DNA of 64,000 nt from Imperialibacter sp964351395 (GCA_964351395.1 CAYGOF010000007.1:222005-286004); one strand, 5' to 3'; counted from the first letter of the stretch, positions 41,618 to 52,049 are shown. The notes: a model not told the origin generated them from the sequence alone. Program-made: numbers and translations.

Positions 41618-42526
41618 TCAAGATAAACTCAAATGCTTCTTGATCTGCCCCACCCTTGAACTTGCGACGGGTAATTTGAGTCCACCGGTCAGCACCACTT
41701 CCGGCGACTCGGAAAACAAGAACTCATCCACGTCGTTGAGGTTGACAATGGATTTCCGATGAATACGGATAAATTTCTTGCAGGGCAGCGCCTGCTCCAT
41801 CGCCTTCATCGAGCATCGGAGAACATAGGCCTGGTCACGGGTGTGGAGCTTCACGCAGTAGTCGTCGGCTTCTACCCACTGAATATCATCAAGAGCCACT
41901 ACCCTGCTGCGGTTACCTATTTTCACGGTAATAAACTGAGCCCCATCGTCGTACTGCTGGGCTTTGAGCTCTTTGTACATCGCCTGGTTACTTTCGCGGA
42001 TGGTTCGCAGCTCCCGCACGGTCAGCTCAAGGGTTTGCGAATTGACGAAAAAGTGGAGCGTAACAATCAGCGATGCGTAGGCCAATAAAAAGATGGGGCC
42101 TTTCTGAAAGGTGTAAAAAGTGAAACCGTTCATTAACCGGTCAAAAGTGGAGCTGTCAATTTCATGCAGCAGCTCTTCAAGGGAGATAGAAAGCATACAA
42201 ATGAAAAGCGTCGCCAATACCCATCCCAAATAAATCAAAAACTGAGTCCTTTGCTCTCTCCTTTTGTCGAACCGCTGCCTGAGCGAATACACGATCAAAG
42301 GAATACCCACCACAAGCCAAATCACCCAGCTCTTCAAATGACCAAGTATCAAGCTGAGCAAAGTAATGTCGGCATCAGGAAATAAATTGTATCGCTGCAG
42401 GTAGTAATACTGCTGCATGCCCTCAAAAACGATGAGCAAAGCAATAATACCGCTGCTAATCATCGCCGGCTTTAACCATCTATTTACGGATGGGCTACTT
42501 GCTGTTGCCTCATTCTCGCCGATCAT
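41618..42526 (-). CDS. Membrane-bound LytTR-family transcriptional regulator
   Basis: 302 aa. The N-terminal ~170 residues contain four hydrophobic segments (ISSGIIALLIVFEGM; VIWLVVGIPLIVYSL; FLIYLGWVLATLFICM; FLLAYASLIVTLHFF). A short helical linker follows (170-195). A LytTR DNA-binding domain is at about 200-300 (ITVKIGNRSRVVALDDIQWV; KKFIRIHRKSIVNLNDV). No receiver domain is present, so it is a one-component membrane regulator rather than a classical response regulator. LytTR proteins bind paired direct repeats about two turns apart, as found before adhesin modules A, B and C. This gene lies 1.5 kb from module C, so it is a candidate regulator. Confidence 0.88.
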   Translation of the reverse strand: MIGENEATASSPSVNRWLKPAMISSGIIALLIVFEGMQQYYYLQRYNLFPDADITLLSLILGHLKSWVIWLVVGIPLIVYSLRQRFDKRREQRTQFLIYLGWVLATLFICMLSISLEELLHEIDSSTFDRLMNGFTFYTFQKGPIFLLAYASLIVTLHFFVNSQTLELTVRELRTIRESNQAMYKELKAQQYDDGAQFITVKIGNRSRVVALDDIQWVEADDYCVKLHTRDQAYVLRCSMKAMEQALPCKKFIRIHRKSIVNLNDVDEFLFSESPEVVLTGGLKLPVASSRVGQIKKHLSLS

Positions 42527-42937
42527 TTTTCTGGATCCATTAGTCTGATTTCCCTTATTTGTATCATTGGTTGACTATCCGTGTATTTTGGGGTGTCTGT
42601 TTAGAATGGCCTCTATATTTTCCATTTAACCAGATTATACTGTCATTTTTAGTATTTGGTTACTTCACAGCGGGGGCATATTCGTCAAACTGCAGGGAAT
42701 GCAACAATTACTGCAGGGAATAGGGTCGGACTTTGGCCTGGATTACGTTACAACCCTCCAAAGGTTTGTACTTTTTGGAAGGTAGGCTGCCAAGTCCCTA
42801 AATGCTGGCTGGCCAAACCTCACCCTTGGAGAATTTAATGAAAAGCAATAAAAGAACCATACAACAAATATCTCAAGAGTTATTCTGCTTGACGATAGGT
42901 TAACCAAGTTTCCTTGTTTTTACCTGAAACATCTCAA
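42527..42937. other. 411-bp intergenic region
   Basis: Between two minus-strand genes. It contains a weak inverted repeat (CCTCCAAA at 42755-42762 with TTTGGAAGG at 42774-42782, one bulge). A 60-codon plus-strand frame (42656-42838) shows no coding features. I see no other structure. Confidence 0.5.
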
Positions 42938-44221
42938 CTACTCCACAATCGCCTGATACACCAAGGCCCTGAGCTTGCCGTGGTCATCAAGCCCGGCGGT
43001 AGGAAGGAGTTGCTTAAAGTACACCACCACCAGCTCTTCCTTGGGATCGACCCAATAAGTTGAGCCGTAGGCGCCTCCCCAGGCGTATTCACCTACAGAA
43101 CCAAGAACGCCTCTTTCGCCCAAATCATCTACTACAGAAAAACCAAGACCAAAGCCCTGTCCTGGGCGGAAGTCGATATCACCCGTGTGGCTCACAGTCA
43201 TCAATTCAATACTTTTACGTGATAGCAATCGCTTGCCATTTAATTCACCTCCATTCAATGTCATTTGAAGAAAACGGGCATAGTTATCAGCTGTGCTTAA
43301 AATACCTGCACCTCCGGAAAAGCTCTTCCGCGGTCCTTCCACATAAGCACCCTGGCTCACCATTGTGCCTTCCACCGGCGCCTTCTCCATGGGCTTATCG
43401 CTGAAAGCGGAGTAAACAGTGGCAAGTCGCCCCACTTTGTCCTTTGGTAGGTAAAAATGGGTGTCAGTCATGCCCAGCGGGTCAGTGATTTTAGTTTTAA
43501 TGAATTGATCCAAAGGCATACCGGATGCTTTTTCGATCACAGCCCCAAGAATATCGGTATTGTAGCCATATACCCACTTTTCACCAGGTTGGGCTGCCAT
43601 GGGCAAGGCAGCCATTCTCGCCACGGTAGCTCCTACAGGCTCATCGCGGTGAGCAAAATACCAACCAGTGATCCCTGCTTCTTCCCACTGTTCTTTGGCT
43701 GGACCCTCACCGTAGCTGATGCCAGCAGTATGGGTAAGAAGGTCTCGCAAGGTAATTTCTCTTTTAGCAGGCACTACTTCGTACACTCCGTCTTCTTTGG
43801 CAATTGCTACAGTTGTTTCCTTGAACTCAGGAATATATTGACTCAACTTGTCGCCAATCAGCAGCTTGCCTTCTTCCTGCAGCATCATGATTCCCACGCT
43901 GATCAGCGCCTTCGACTGCGAAGCGATCCTGAAGATGACATCTCTTTGCATGGCCGAGCTGCTTTCCACATCTCGCAATCCAAATGACTCGAAATAGGCC
44001 ACTTTTCCCTTGCGCATGACCAGGATCACACTGCCCGACATTTTTTTATCGTCAGCATACTGTTTGAAAACGGTACTTAGACGCTGAAGTCTTTCTGAAG
44101 ACATGCCCACTTCTTCCGGCGTGGCTGTTGGAAGTGACTGGGCAAAGAGTCCGTTGGCTCCAAGGAACAGAACGAGGACAAAAAGGGAAATTCGAAGGCG
44201 TAGTGTAGGCATTGCTATCAT
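42938..44221 (-). CDS. Serine beta-lactamase-like hydrolase (class C / esterase type)
   Basis: About 427 aa from the ATG at 44221, which puts the signal peptide (MPTLRLRISLFVLVLFLGAN) at the N-terminus. Upstream in-frame starts at 44254 and a GTG at 44284 (preceded by GAGG) would add a non-signal leader. The SxxK motif is in FRIASQSKALISVG and the YxN motif in VYGYNTDILG. LLTHTAGISYGEGPA is typical of the family. A late Gly-rich GGAYGSTYW may replace KTG. Such exported enzymes are esterases, D-aminopeptidases or peptidases more often than true beta-lactamases. Divergent from the haem/copper lipoprotein gene. Confidence 0.88.
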   Translation of the reverse strand: MIAMPTLRLRISLFVLVLFLGANGLFAQSLPTATPEEVGMSSERLQRLSTVFKQYADDKKMSGSVILVMRKGKVAYFESFGLRDVESSSAMQRDVIFRIASQSKALISVGIMMLQEEGKLLIGDKLSQYIPEFKETTVAIAKEDGVYEVVPAKREITLRDLLTHTAGISYGEGPAKEQWEEAGITGWYFAHRDEPVGATVARMAALPMAAQPGEKWVYGYNTDILGAVIEKASGMPLDQFIKTKITDPLGMTDTHFYLPKDKVGRLATVYSAFSDKPMEKAPVEGTMVSQGAYVEGPRKSFSGGAGILSTADNYARFLQMTLNGGELNGKRLLSRKSIELMTVSHTGDIDFRPGQGFGLGFSVVDDLGERGVLGSVGEYAWGGAYGSTYWVDPKEELVVVYFKQLLPTAGLDDHGKLRALVYQAIVE

Positions 44222-44354
44222 TAGGTTTTTTTTGGAAGCTTTGATATTAACCATTATTCGATTGAATTCAAATGACGCCTTCACCGATTTACCTCAAATG
44301 ATGGCAATCAATTCAGGATAAATGGCTAGTTTTAATCTTAATCACTGTCACAAA

Positions 44355-45716
44355 ATGCAGAAATTAAGCACTCTTTTATTCATTTCTATCCTCCTTCTGG
44401 GAGCATGCGGAACAACAGAAGAAACCCCTTCTGACCCCTTGGCTAACTATACCTCGACCTACGAAATCATACAAGGTGAAATATGGGATGTTTCCTGCGT
44501 GAGTTGCCATTCGCCGGGCACTACTTTTGCCAAACAATCCAACCTGATCCTCTCCGCTGAAGTATCCTATGAGCAACTGATCAACCGAACACCCAATAAT
44601 GCTGCCGCCAAAGCCGATGGCCTACAGCTGGTGGGCGATAAAGGGATAGAAAGTCTTTACAAAAGTTTCCTCTGGGAGAAAATAAATGTGCACGATCAGG
44701 AGCACTTCTATGAGGACCATCCTCAATATGGCTCTCTTATGCCTTTGGGTGCTCCACTCACTAACGGTGAAATTGAATTCATCCGCCAGTGGATCATCAA
44801 TGGAGCACCTAAGGAGGGAGAGGTGGTTGACCGGGCAATTTTAGCTGATACAACTCGTTTTGAGGAAGCACCTTTTGAACCTTTGGCCCTGCCTACCGAG
44901 GGCTTGCAGTTTCATTTGGGGCCCTTCGACGTGCCGGCCAATACGGACAGAGAGATGTTTTCTTATCAGGCTTTGAATAATTCAGCGCCGATTTTCGTAG
45001 ATGAAGTTGAATTCAGCATGCGACCGGGTAGCCATCATTTCATTCTGTACAATTATACGGCTGATATACCGGAGCTGTTTATCCCTAAGTCGGACCGTAT
45101 CCGCGATGTGTATGACGACAAAGGTGAGTACGTACTTTCTACCCTGGTGGTGATGGCCTATCATCAGTTTGTTGCCGGTACTCAATGGCCACGGATGCGC
45201 TATGCCTTCCCGGAAGGAGTAGCATTGCGAATACCTGCCAATTCGGGTTTCGACATGAACGCACACTACGCCAACAAAACTGATGAGGTTGTGAAGGGCG
45301 AAGTGTATGCCAATATCCACACCACTAAAGAAGAGGAGGTTGTCCACGTAGCAGAAATACTCAACCTGAACAACACTAATATTACCTTGCCCGCCAAAAC
45401 CAAAACCACCCTGGAAAAAACCTTTACTTTCGAAGAAGAACGCACCATTTTCCAGCTTTGGTCGCACGCCCACAGCCATATGACCGAGTTTCGGGTGTAT
45501 GCCATTGGTGGCGAAAACGATGGCAAACTGGTCTACATTTCTTACGACTGGGAGCACCCACCTATTCTTCAGATGGATCCACCGCTGGTGATCCCAGCCA
45601 ATGGTGGCCTTAGATTGGAAACCACCTACGACAACCAGGAAAACAGAACGCTCAACTTCGGCCTTCGAAGTACCGACGAGATGATGATCCTTTTTGGCGC
45701 ATATTACACCCAATAA
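44355..45716 (+). CDS. Lipoprotein with c-type haem site and copper monooxygenase-like C-terminus
   Basis: 453 aa from the ATG at 44355 (MQKLSTLLFISILLLGACG), which places the lipobox LLGAC correctly; the 44322 start adds 11 residues ahead of it. A haem-binding CVSCH is near residue 47 and a planctomycete-cytochrome-like context follows (PLTNGEIEFIRQWIINGAP). The C-terminal half resembles copper type II ascorbate-dependent monooxygenases (PHM/DBM): RPGSHHFILYNY, FDMNAHY, LWSHAHSHMTEFRVY and a late Met in STDEMMILFG. A haem electron donor fused to a copper hydroxylase is suggested. Substrate unknown. Confidence 0.82.
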   Translation: MQKLSTLLFISILLLGACGTTEETPSDPLANYTSTYEIIQGEIWDVSCVSCHSPGTTFAKQSNLILSAEVSYEQLINRTPNNAAAKADGLQLVGDKGIESLYKSFLWEKINVHDQEHFYEDHPQYGSLMPLGAPLTNGEIEFIRQWIINGAPKEGEVVDRAILADTTRFEEAPFEPLALPTEGLQFHLGPFDVPANTDREMFSYQALNNSAPIFVDEVEFSMRPGSHHFILYNYTADIPELFIPKSDRIRDVYDDKGEYVLSTLVVMAYHQFVAGTQWPRMRYAFPEGVALRIPANSGFDMNAHYANKTDEVVKGEVYANIHTTKEEEVVHVAEILNLNNTNITLPAKTKTTLEKTFTFEEERTIFQLWSHAHSHMTEFRVYAIGGENDGKLVYISYDWEHPPILQMDPPLVIPANGGLRLETTYDNQENRTLNFGLRSTDEMMILFGAYYTQ

Positions 45717-45719
45717 ATA

Positions 45720-46328
45720 GTGGCAATACGGCTATTTTTCATCGGTGTTTTACTTAGCCTCAGCGTTCGGGGCATCGCCCAAATAACAGTCGACACCTCC
45801 TATCAATCAGTTACTTTAATGCTGAAGATTGACAGCGGCTACCGGTCGCTTACTTTCAGGCGAGCAGCCGACTCTGACACCGCTATCTACCTTAACTATT
45901 TCAAGAACGTCGCTGGCGGGAAGCTACCGAATCTCCGGGAAGAAGTCGGCTATATCCGCTTGCTTTGGGACAGTGCGGTCCAGATCATCCCTATTCGATT
46001 GACCAGTGCCAATATCGGTTATCCCTTGCAATATGAAGATGTGCTAAATAGCCAAATAAAGGCATTTAAAGAATCGGAGGCCTGGCAGGCACACGTTAGC
46101 AAAAATGGAAAAACACTCGACTACAGCTTACTTCGCAGCGTAATGTTGGAAGCCCACGTATATGGACCTTTTGAAGACTTTCTCAAAGCACGTGGCTATG
46201 CTGTCGTTGGCCTGCCCACTGAAAAGCATGGCTTCATTCCGAAGGAAAAATTAAAAACCCTTGGAGAGAAAGAGACGGAAATAATACCTATCCCCTACAT
46301 GGTGTGGCTCTCGCTAAAGAAAGAGTAA
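45720..46328 (+). CDS. Small secreted protein of unknown function
   Basis: 202 aa from a GTG 3 bp after the stop of the haem/copper lipoprotein. A signal peptide (IRLFFIGVLLSLSVRGIAQ) is followed by a mixed alpha/beta sequence with no motif I recognise. The close spacing means it is probably co-transcribed and may serve the same exported pathway. No Cys or metal-binding cluster is seen. Confidence 0.72.
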   Translation: MAIRLFFIGVLLSLSVRGIAQITVDTSYQSVTLMLKIDSGYRSLTFRRAADSDTAIYLNYFKNVAGGKLPNLREEVGYIRLLWDSAVQIIPIRLTSANIGYPLQYEDVLNSQIKAFKESEAWQAHVSKNGKTLDYSLLRSVMLEAHVYGPFEDFLKARGYAVVGLPTEKHGFIPKEKLKTLGEKETEIIPIPYMVWLSLKKE

Positions 46329-46467
46329 AGTATTTCTGTTCTTACAATGTAAATTCCGGCCCACAAGCGGTATCTTTCACGTAAATAGATAGCAATTTGT
46401 CTGATAATATGACAAGACACAGGATTGGCTATTTTTTAACAGCTATTTCATCAAATTTTCAATCACC

Positions 46468-49400
46468 ATGCAACGCTTACTTTCACAATTTTTTATTGGG
46501 TCATTCATCTTCTACTTGCTTTCGGCCTGCGGTGGCGGAGCACCATCAGGCAGTAACGATGACTTCAGCAGTCCCACCAATCTATACGTCGACTATATCT
46601 CTTCCTACACAGGTGGAATCATTACCCGAACCTCCTCGATAAGAATCCGCCTGGCTAAATCGGCCGGCGACTCCCTGGCCGGAAAGGAGATTGATGCAGA
46701 CGTTTTTAAGTTCACTCCCTCCATCAGTGGTACGGCTCTTTGGGAAGACAATAAAACCATCGTCTATACGCCTTCCGGGTATTTACCCAGCAACACCAGT
46801 TATGAGGCATTTTTTAACCTGGGAGATATTCTTGCGGATATACCCAGCGATAAAAAGCAATTTAAATTCAAATTTCAGACCCTTATCCAAAGCTTCGACG
46901 GCACCATTAACGCTTTGGAACCTTACGACAAGAAGGACCTTAAAAGGATGAAGATTGAAGGGCAGGTACAAACTGCCGATTTTGCCAAAAACGAGGATAT
47001 TGAAAAAATAGTAACGGCCAGCCAGGCAGGGAAAACATTGAGCATTTCCTGGAGGCACGGCGACAACAACACCCACGCCTTTGTGATAGAAGACGTTACC
47101 CGAACCGACAATGAAAGTAGCGTATCATTGGCTTTCAACGGGAGTCCCATTGGGGCCGAAAAATCCGAAGAACAGGAAGTCAGAATTCCTTCACTCAGCG
47201 ACTTCTCTATCTTATCCAGCAAATTTGTTACCGGCACTGAGGACTATATTTCGATCGTTTTCTCCGACCCATTGGACGAAAAACAAATATTGCAAGGCTT
47301 GATTCAGTTGGCGGGATACAGCAACAAAAACCGAACAGTGATCCGGCTGAATGAACTAAAAATATATCCTACTACCACATTTGAAGGTGCTGTAGACGTG
47401 GTCATCAACCATTCCATCAAAAATATAGCAGGCCACCCTTTAAAAGAAGACTTTAGCACCCAGCTGGAGTTGGTGAACGTAAAGCCGGAGGTGCGACTGA
47501 TTGACACTTCAGGCAAATCCATTATGCCTACGACAAGCGGGGTCATCCTGCCATTTGAAGCTGTCGGCTTGAGCGAAGTGGATGTGACGGTAACGAGGGT
47601 GTTTGAAGAAAATATGCTGCAATACCTGCAGGTAAACAATATAGGCGGTCGAAGGGAACTTCGCCGGGTAGGCCGACCGGTAGTTCAAAAGGTCATCCCA
47701 CTCAATAATTCCGGCGTGACCAACCTTAACAAATGGAACCGGTTCACCTTGAACCTGGAGGAAATTGTGAAAACAACGCCGGGCGCCATTTACGAGATCA
47801 AGATCGGCTTTCGTAAAAAGCAATCCCTCTATTTCTGCGCCGAAGAAGGCGAAGCTGAAGTAGAAATGGATGACCTGGAGGAAGACTTGGGCGCACAGGA
47901 CGACTTCTCCTATTGGGATGGTTATGATGACTATTACTATGACGACTATGACTATGAAGACAGGGACAATCCCTGCACCAGCTCCTACTATGGCGATCGT
48001 CGGTCGGTAAGAAAAATGCTTTTCTCTTCCAATATGGGGCTAATCGCCAAGCAAAGGGATGATGGTGATATTCATATGTTTGTCACCAACATGCTCGACG
48101 CCAAACCCATGTCGGGTGTTGAGCTAAAAGCCTACGACTTTCAACAGCAGCTCATTGCCACTGGTCAAACGGATAGCGATGGTAAAGCAGAGTTGACCGG
48201 CAAAGGCAACCCCTTCCTTATTGTTGCTAAAAAAGGAAGCGAAGTGGGCTACCTGAAAATCGACGATGGAAATGCCTTGTCTCTCAGCAACTTTGATGTG
48301 ACAGGCGAACGAATCCAACATGGCTTGAAAGGCTTTATTTATGGGGAAAGAGGCGTTTGGAGACCAGCCGACACCCTCCATTTAGGCTTTATACTTGAGG
48401 ATATCGAAGAGACATTGCCTCCCCAGCATCCGGTAATCATGGAGCTATGGAACCCTATGGGTCAGCTTTACACCAGGAAAGTAAGTTCACAGCCAGTCGG
48501 TGACATGTACCGATTCGACCTGCTCACCGACAAAGAAGCCCCTACCGGAAATTGGCTGGCCAAAGCAAAGGTAGGTGGTGCTGTTTTCAGCAAACAAATC
48601 AAGATTGAAACCATCAAGCCCAATCGCTTAAAAATTGAGCTGGACTTTAAAAAGGCGGTGTTTACACACGCTGATCAGCAGGCATCTGGCGACCTCAATG
48701 TGCGCTGGCTATCTGGTGCCAAGGCAGGCAACCTGAAAGCTGAGTTTGAATTGGTGCTGTCCCCTATTAAAACAGCGTTCAAGAACTATCCCAACTTCAG
48801 CTTCGACGATGCTTCGAAAGAGTTTTACGCCGAAAGAGAGTTGGTATTTGAAGGCCGGGTGAACAGCGAGGGATTCTCAAAAATCAATATTGACCTGGGA
48901 GAGGCCAAAAATGCCCCGGGAGCACTCAATGCCAGGTTACTTGGAAAGGTATACGAAGAGGGGGGCGACTTTAGCATCAGCAATATGAGCATCCCTTACT
49001 ACCCCTACTCCAGTTTTGTAGGATTGAAATCTCCTGAGGGCGATAAAAGAGGGATTATTCTCACCGACAAGGACCATCCGATCCGCATAGCGTCCGTCGA
49101 TGCCGACGGCAATCCTATCAACAGACGTAATGTAAAAGTGCAGCTCTTCAAACTGGACTGGCGGTGGTGGTGGGACAATTCCTACGACGCCATCAGCAAC
49201 TACGTGGGTCGGTCCTACCGTGACCCCATCGAGGAAGGATTTATCGACACCAACAACGGCGAAGGCACCTGGAACCTGCGGATTGATCAGCCAGAATGGG
49301 GACGCTACTATGTACGGGTGGAAGATCCTATCTCAGGTCATTCAGCTGGACAGGTGGTGTTTATTGATTGGCCCGGATGGGCTGGAAAAGGCAAAAGAGG

Positions 49401-52032
49401 AGAACTGGGTGGTAGCTCCATGCTTGATTTCGGGATCGAAAAAGAAGAATACAAGGTGGGTGAAAAAATCGCCCTTTCTATCCCCAGCACAGGAGGGAAC
49501 CGCATTCTGGTGAGCCTGGAATCAGGCAGCAAGGTCTTGCAAACCTTCTGGGTGGATGCCCAGGAAGGCAACACGGCCATCGACTTTGAAGCCACCAGCG
49601 ACATGGCCCCGAACTTCTACGTCAACCTGACCATGCTACAACCGCACGGTCAGCAGGCCAACGACTTGCCTATCCGGCTTTATGGTGTGCAGTCGGTGAA
49701 AGTCGTTGACCCCCAAACACGTTTGGAACCAGTCATTGCTATGCCCGATGAACTTCGGCCGGAGCAGGCGTTTACGATTGGTGTTTCTGAAAAAGGCGGT
49801 AAGGCCATGGCTTATTCGATTGCTGTCGTCGATGAAGGACTTCTTGATATCACCAACTACAAAACCCCGAATCCATGGAGTGCCTTTTATGCCAGAGAAG
49901 CACTGGGCATCAAAACCTGGGATGTATATGACGATGTGATGGGAGCTTTTGCTGGCAAAATAGAACGCCTGCTGGCAATCGGTGGTGATGGCGAAATCGA
50001 GGCAAAAGAAGAAACTGAAGCCAACAGGTTCAAGCCAGTGGTGATGTATATCGGACCATTTTATTTGGAAGCTGGTAAGTCGGCGAAACACAACCTTAAG
50101 CTGCCACAGTATATCGGAAGCGTGAAAACCATGGTGGTGGGTGCCAGCAATGGGGCCTATGGCGCTGCCGACAAAGCCGTGCCTGTGAAACAACCGCTGA
50201 TGATTTTAGCCACTCTGCCCAGGGTAGCAGGCCCAACCGAAACGATGAAACTTCCGGTCAATGTGTTTGCGCTTGACAACAGCGTGAAGAATGCTAAAAT
50301 CAAAGTAGAAGCCACGGGCACGCTTCAGCTAAATGGTGCTGCTGAGCAAACGGTAAGCTTCAGCAGCACTGGCGACAAAGTGATCTATTTTGACCTGAAA
50401 GCAAAAGACGTCCTTGGTGTGGGGAAGGTGAAAGTGACAGCTACCTCTGGCAGCCTCACGGCCAGTTATGACATCGAAATGAACATCATGCCCCGTAACC
50501 CACCCGTGACCCAGGTAACGGAAAAGATACTGGGGGCGGGAGAAAGCTGGAACCTGGATTACAGCCCTGTTGGGCTGGCTGGCAGGAACGAGGGATCGGT
50601 CGAGCTAAGCACACTGCCTCCTTTGAATATTGAGCAGCGTCTTGGCTACCTGATCCGGTATCCACATGGGTGCATTGAACAAACCACTTCGGCTGTTTTT
50701 GCGCAGCTTTATCTCGATAATTTGACCACACTACCTGAAGACAAAAAAGCACAGGTTCAAAAGAACATCGACGCCGCCATCAGCAGGTTGAAGTCGTTTC
50801 AGCTGAGTTCTGGTGGGTTTTCCTATTGGCCAGGCAATAATTACCCCACATTCTGGGGCACCAATTATGCAGGACATTTCATGGTAGAAGCAAAAAAGAA
50901 AGGATACAATGTGCCTGAAGGCATGCTTGCTTCCTGGATCAATTTCCAAACCCAAAAAGCCGACGGCTGGGGAAATCTGAGCGGACAAGAAGACAACGAC
51001 CTGGTACAAGCCTATAGATTGTATACCCTCGCCATTGCTGGTAGCCCGGCGGTAGGTGCCATGAACAGGATGAAAGAGAAAACCAACCTGAAACGGGAGG
51101 CCAAATGGCGCCTGGCATTGGCCTACGGCATTGCCGGCTTCGATCAACAAGCGGCAAGTATTGTAGAAGGCCTTTCGATGGAAGTGGACACCGAAAGCAA
51201 CCAACAATACTACTTTACCTATGGCTCGCCGGTACGAGATCAGGCCATGATCATGGAAACACTGCTGCAGTTGAAAAGGAAGGAAGATGCATTTGGCGCC
51301 CTTCAGAAAATCGCCAGGGAAATGGGCGACAAGGACCGGTGGATGAGCACCCAAACGACCGCTTATTGTTTCATAGCCATCGCCAAATATGTGCAAGACT
51401 TTCCACTTGATGAAGGTTTGACTGTTGCGCTGGAGGTAGGCGGCAAGCTGGCTCCGGCTGAAGGCAAGGACTACGTGACTTTGGTAGGCCTGCAAACGCC
51501 TGACAAGCAGCAACCCATTAAAATTACCAACAATGGCAGCGGTCCCATTTTCGCAAGGATCATCAGAAAAGGAGTGCCTATCGAAGGCGGTGAAATAGAG
51601 GGTGAAAAGAACCTCAACATGATCGTCAGTTATAAAACGATGGATGGGAATGGCCTTGATGTGAACAGGTTGAAGCAAGGCACCAATTTTATGGCTGAGG
51701 TAGTGATTAGGAACCCCGGAATCAAAGGCTTATACAAGGACATGGCGCTTACGCAATTGTTTCCTTCAGGATGGGAGATCATCAATACCCGTCTGGAAGG
51801 GAGTGAGGCAAGTACATCCGGACAGCAGCCAGACTATACCGACATCAGGGATGACAGGGTGATGAACTACTTTGACCTGGCGGCTAACAAGCAGATTGTA
51901 CTCAGCGTGTTGCTGAATGCCTCCTATCAGGGAAGGTACTATATGCCGGCGGTATCTGCAGAGGCCATGTACGATAACACCATCTATGCCCACAAAGCAG
52001 GGCGATGGGTGGAAGTAATCGCTGACAAATGA
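46468..52032 (+). CDS. Alpha-2-macroglobulin family lipoprotein
   Basis: 1854 aa with a lipoprotein signal (LLSACGGG). It shows MG2-like segments (GERGVWRPADTLHLGFI, near 635), the A2M domain (LPQYIGSVKTMVVGASNGAY, near 1215) and a thioester motif GCIEQ with Cys at about residue 1402 in YPHGCIEQTTSAVF. A complement-like alpha/alpha toroid follows (SFQLSSGGFSYWPG). Bacterial A2Ms trap foreign proteases in the periplasm and partner with PBP1C, which is the next gene here. An acidic Tyr/Asp-rich insertion lies at about residues 466-500 (DGYDDYYYDDYDYEDRDN). Confidence 0.94.
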   Translation: MQRLLSQFFIGSFIFYLLSACGGGAPSGSNDDFSSPTNLYVDYISSYTGGIITRTSSIRIRLAKSAGDSLAGKEIDADVFKFTPSISGTALWEDNKTIVYTPSGYLPSNTSYEAFFNLGDILADIPSDKKQFKFKFQTLIQSFDGTINALEPYDKKDLKRMKIEGQVQTADFAKNEDIEKIVTASQAGKTLSISWRHGDNNTHAFVIEDVTRTDNESSVSLAFNGSPIGAEKSEEQEVRIPSLSDFSILSSKFVTGTEDYISIVFSDPLDEKQILQGLIQLAGYSNKNRTVIRLNELKIYPTTTFEGAVDVVINHSIKNIAGHPLKEDFSTQLELVNVKPEVRLIDTSGKSIMPTTSGVILPFEAVGLSEVDVTVTRVFEENMLQYLQVNNIGGRRELRRVGRPVVQKVIPLNNSGVTNLNKWNRFTLNLEEIVKTTPGAIYEIKIGFRKKQSLYFCAEEGEAEVEMDDLEEDLGAQDDFSYWDGYDDYYYDDYDYEDRDNPCTSSYYGDRRSVRKMLFSSNMGLIAKQRDDGDIHMFVTNMLDAKPMSGVELKAYDFQQQLIATGQTDSDGKAELTGKGNPFLIVAKKGSEVGYLKIDDGNALSLSNFDVTGERIQHGLKGFIYGERGVWRPADTLHLGFILEDIEETLPPQHPVIMELWNPMGQLYTRKVSSQPVGDMYRFDLLTDKEAPTGNWLAKAKVGGAVFSKQIKIETIKPNRLKIELDFKKAVFTHADQQASGDLNVRWLSGAKAGNLKAEFELVLSPIKTAFKNYPNFSFDDASKEFYAERELVFEGRVNSEGFSKINIDLGEAKNAPGALNARLLGKVYEEGGDFSISNMSIPYYPYSSFVGLKSPEGDKRGIILTDKDHPIRIASVDADGNPINRRNVKVQLFKLDWRWWWDNSYDAISNYVGRSYRDPIEEGFIDTNNGEGTWNLRIDQPEWGRYYVRVEDPISGHSAGQVVFIDWPGWAGKGKRGELGGSSMLDFGIEKEEYKVGEKIALSIPSTGGNRILVSLESGSKVLQTFWVDAQEGNTAIDFEATSDMAPNFYVNLTMLQPHGQQANDLPIRLYGVQSVKVVDPQTRLEPVIAMPDELRPEQAFTIGVSEKGGKAMAYSIAVVDEGLLDITNYKTPNPWSAFYAREALGIKTWDVYDDVMGAFAGKIERLLAIGGDGEIEAKEETEANRFKPVVMYIGPFYLEAGKSAKHNLKLPQYIGSVKTMVVGASNGAYGAADKAVPVKQPLMILATLPRVAGPTETMKLPVNVFALDNSVKNAKIKVEATGTLQLNGAAEQTVSFSSTGDKVIYFDLKAKDVLGVGKVKVTATSGSLTASYDIEMNIMPRNPPVTQVTEKILGAGESWNLDYSPVGLAGRNEGSVELSTLPPLNIEQRLGYLIRYPHGCIEQTTSAVFAQLYLDNLTTLPEDKKAQVQKNIDAAISRLKSFQLSSGGFSYWPGNNYPTFWGTNYAGHFMVEAKKKGYNVPEGMLASWINFQTQKADGWGNLSGQEDNDLVQAYRLYTLAIAGSPAVGAMNRMKEKTNLKREAKWRLALAYGIAGFDQQAASIVEGLSMEVDTESNQQYYFTYGSPVRDQAMIMETLLQLKRKEDAFGALQKIAREMGDKDRWMSTQTTAYCFIAIAKYVQDFPLDEGLTVALEVGGKLAPAEGKDYVTLVGLQTPDKQQPIKITNNGSGPIFARIIRKGVPIEGGEIEGEKNLNMIVSYKTMDGNGLDVNRLKQGTNFMAEVVIRNPGIKGLYKDMALTQLFPSGWEIINTRLEGSEASTSGQQPDYTDIRDDRVMNYFDLAANKQIVLSVLLNASYQGRYYMPAVSAEAMYDNTIYAHKAGRWVEVIADK

Positions 52033-52049
52033 CCGGCTACCACGATAAC

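Noticed and set aside
42656..42838. 60-codon plus-strand frame
   Set aside because: Rich in Trp, Pro and Cys without signal or domain, overlapping an inverted repeat; most likely chance.
44982..45713. 243-codon minus-strand frame opposite the haem/copper lipoprotein
   Set aside because: Antisense shadow; the plus-strand gene has signal peptide and ligand motifs.
50731..51678. 315-codon minus-strand frame inside the alpha-2-macroglobulin gene
   Set aside because: Antisense shadow of a well supported domain; composition is not that of a real protein.
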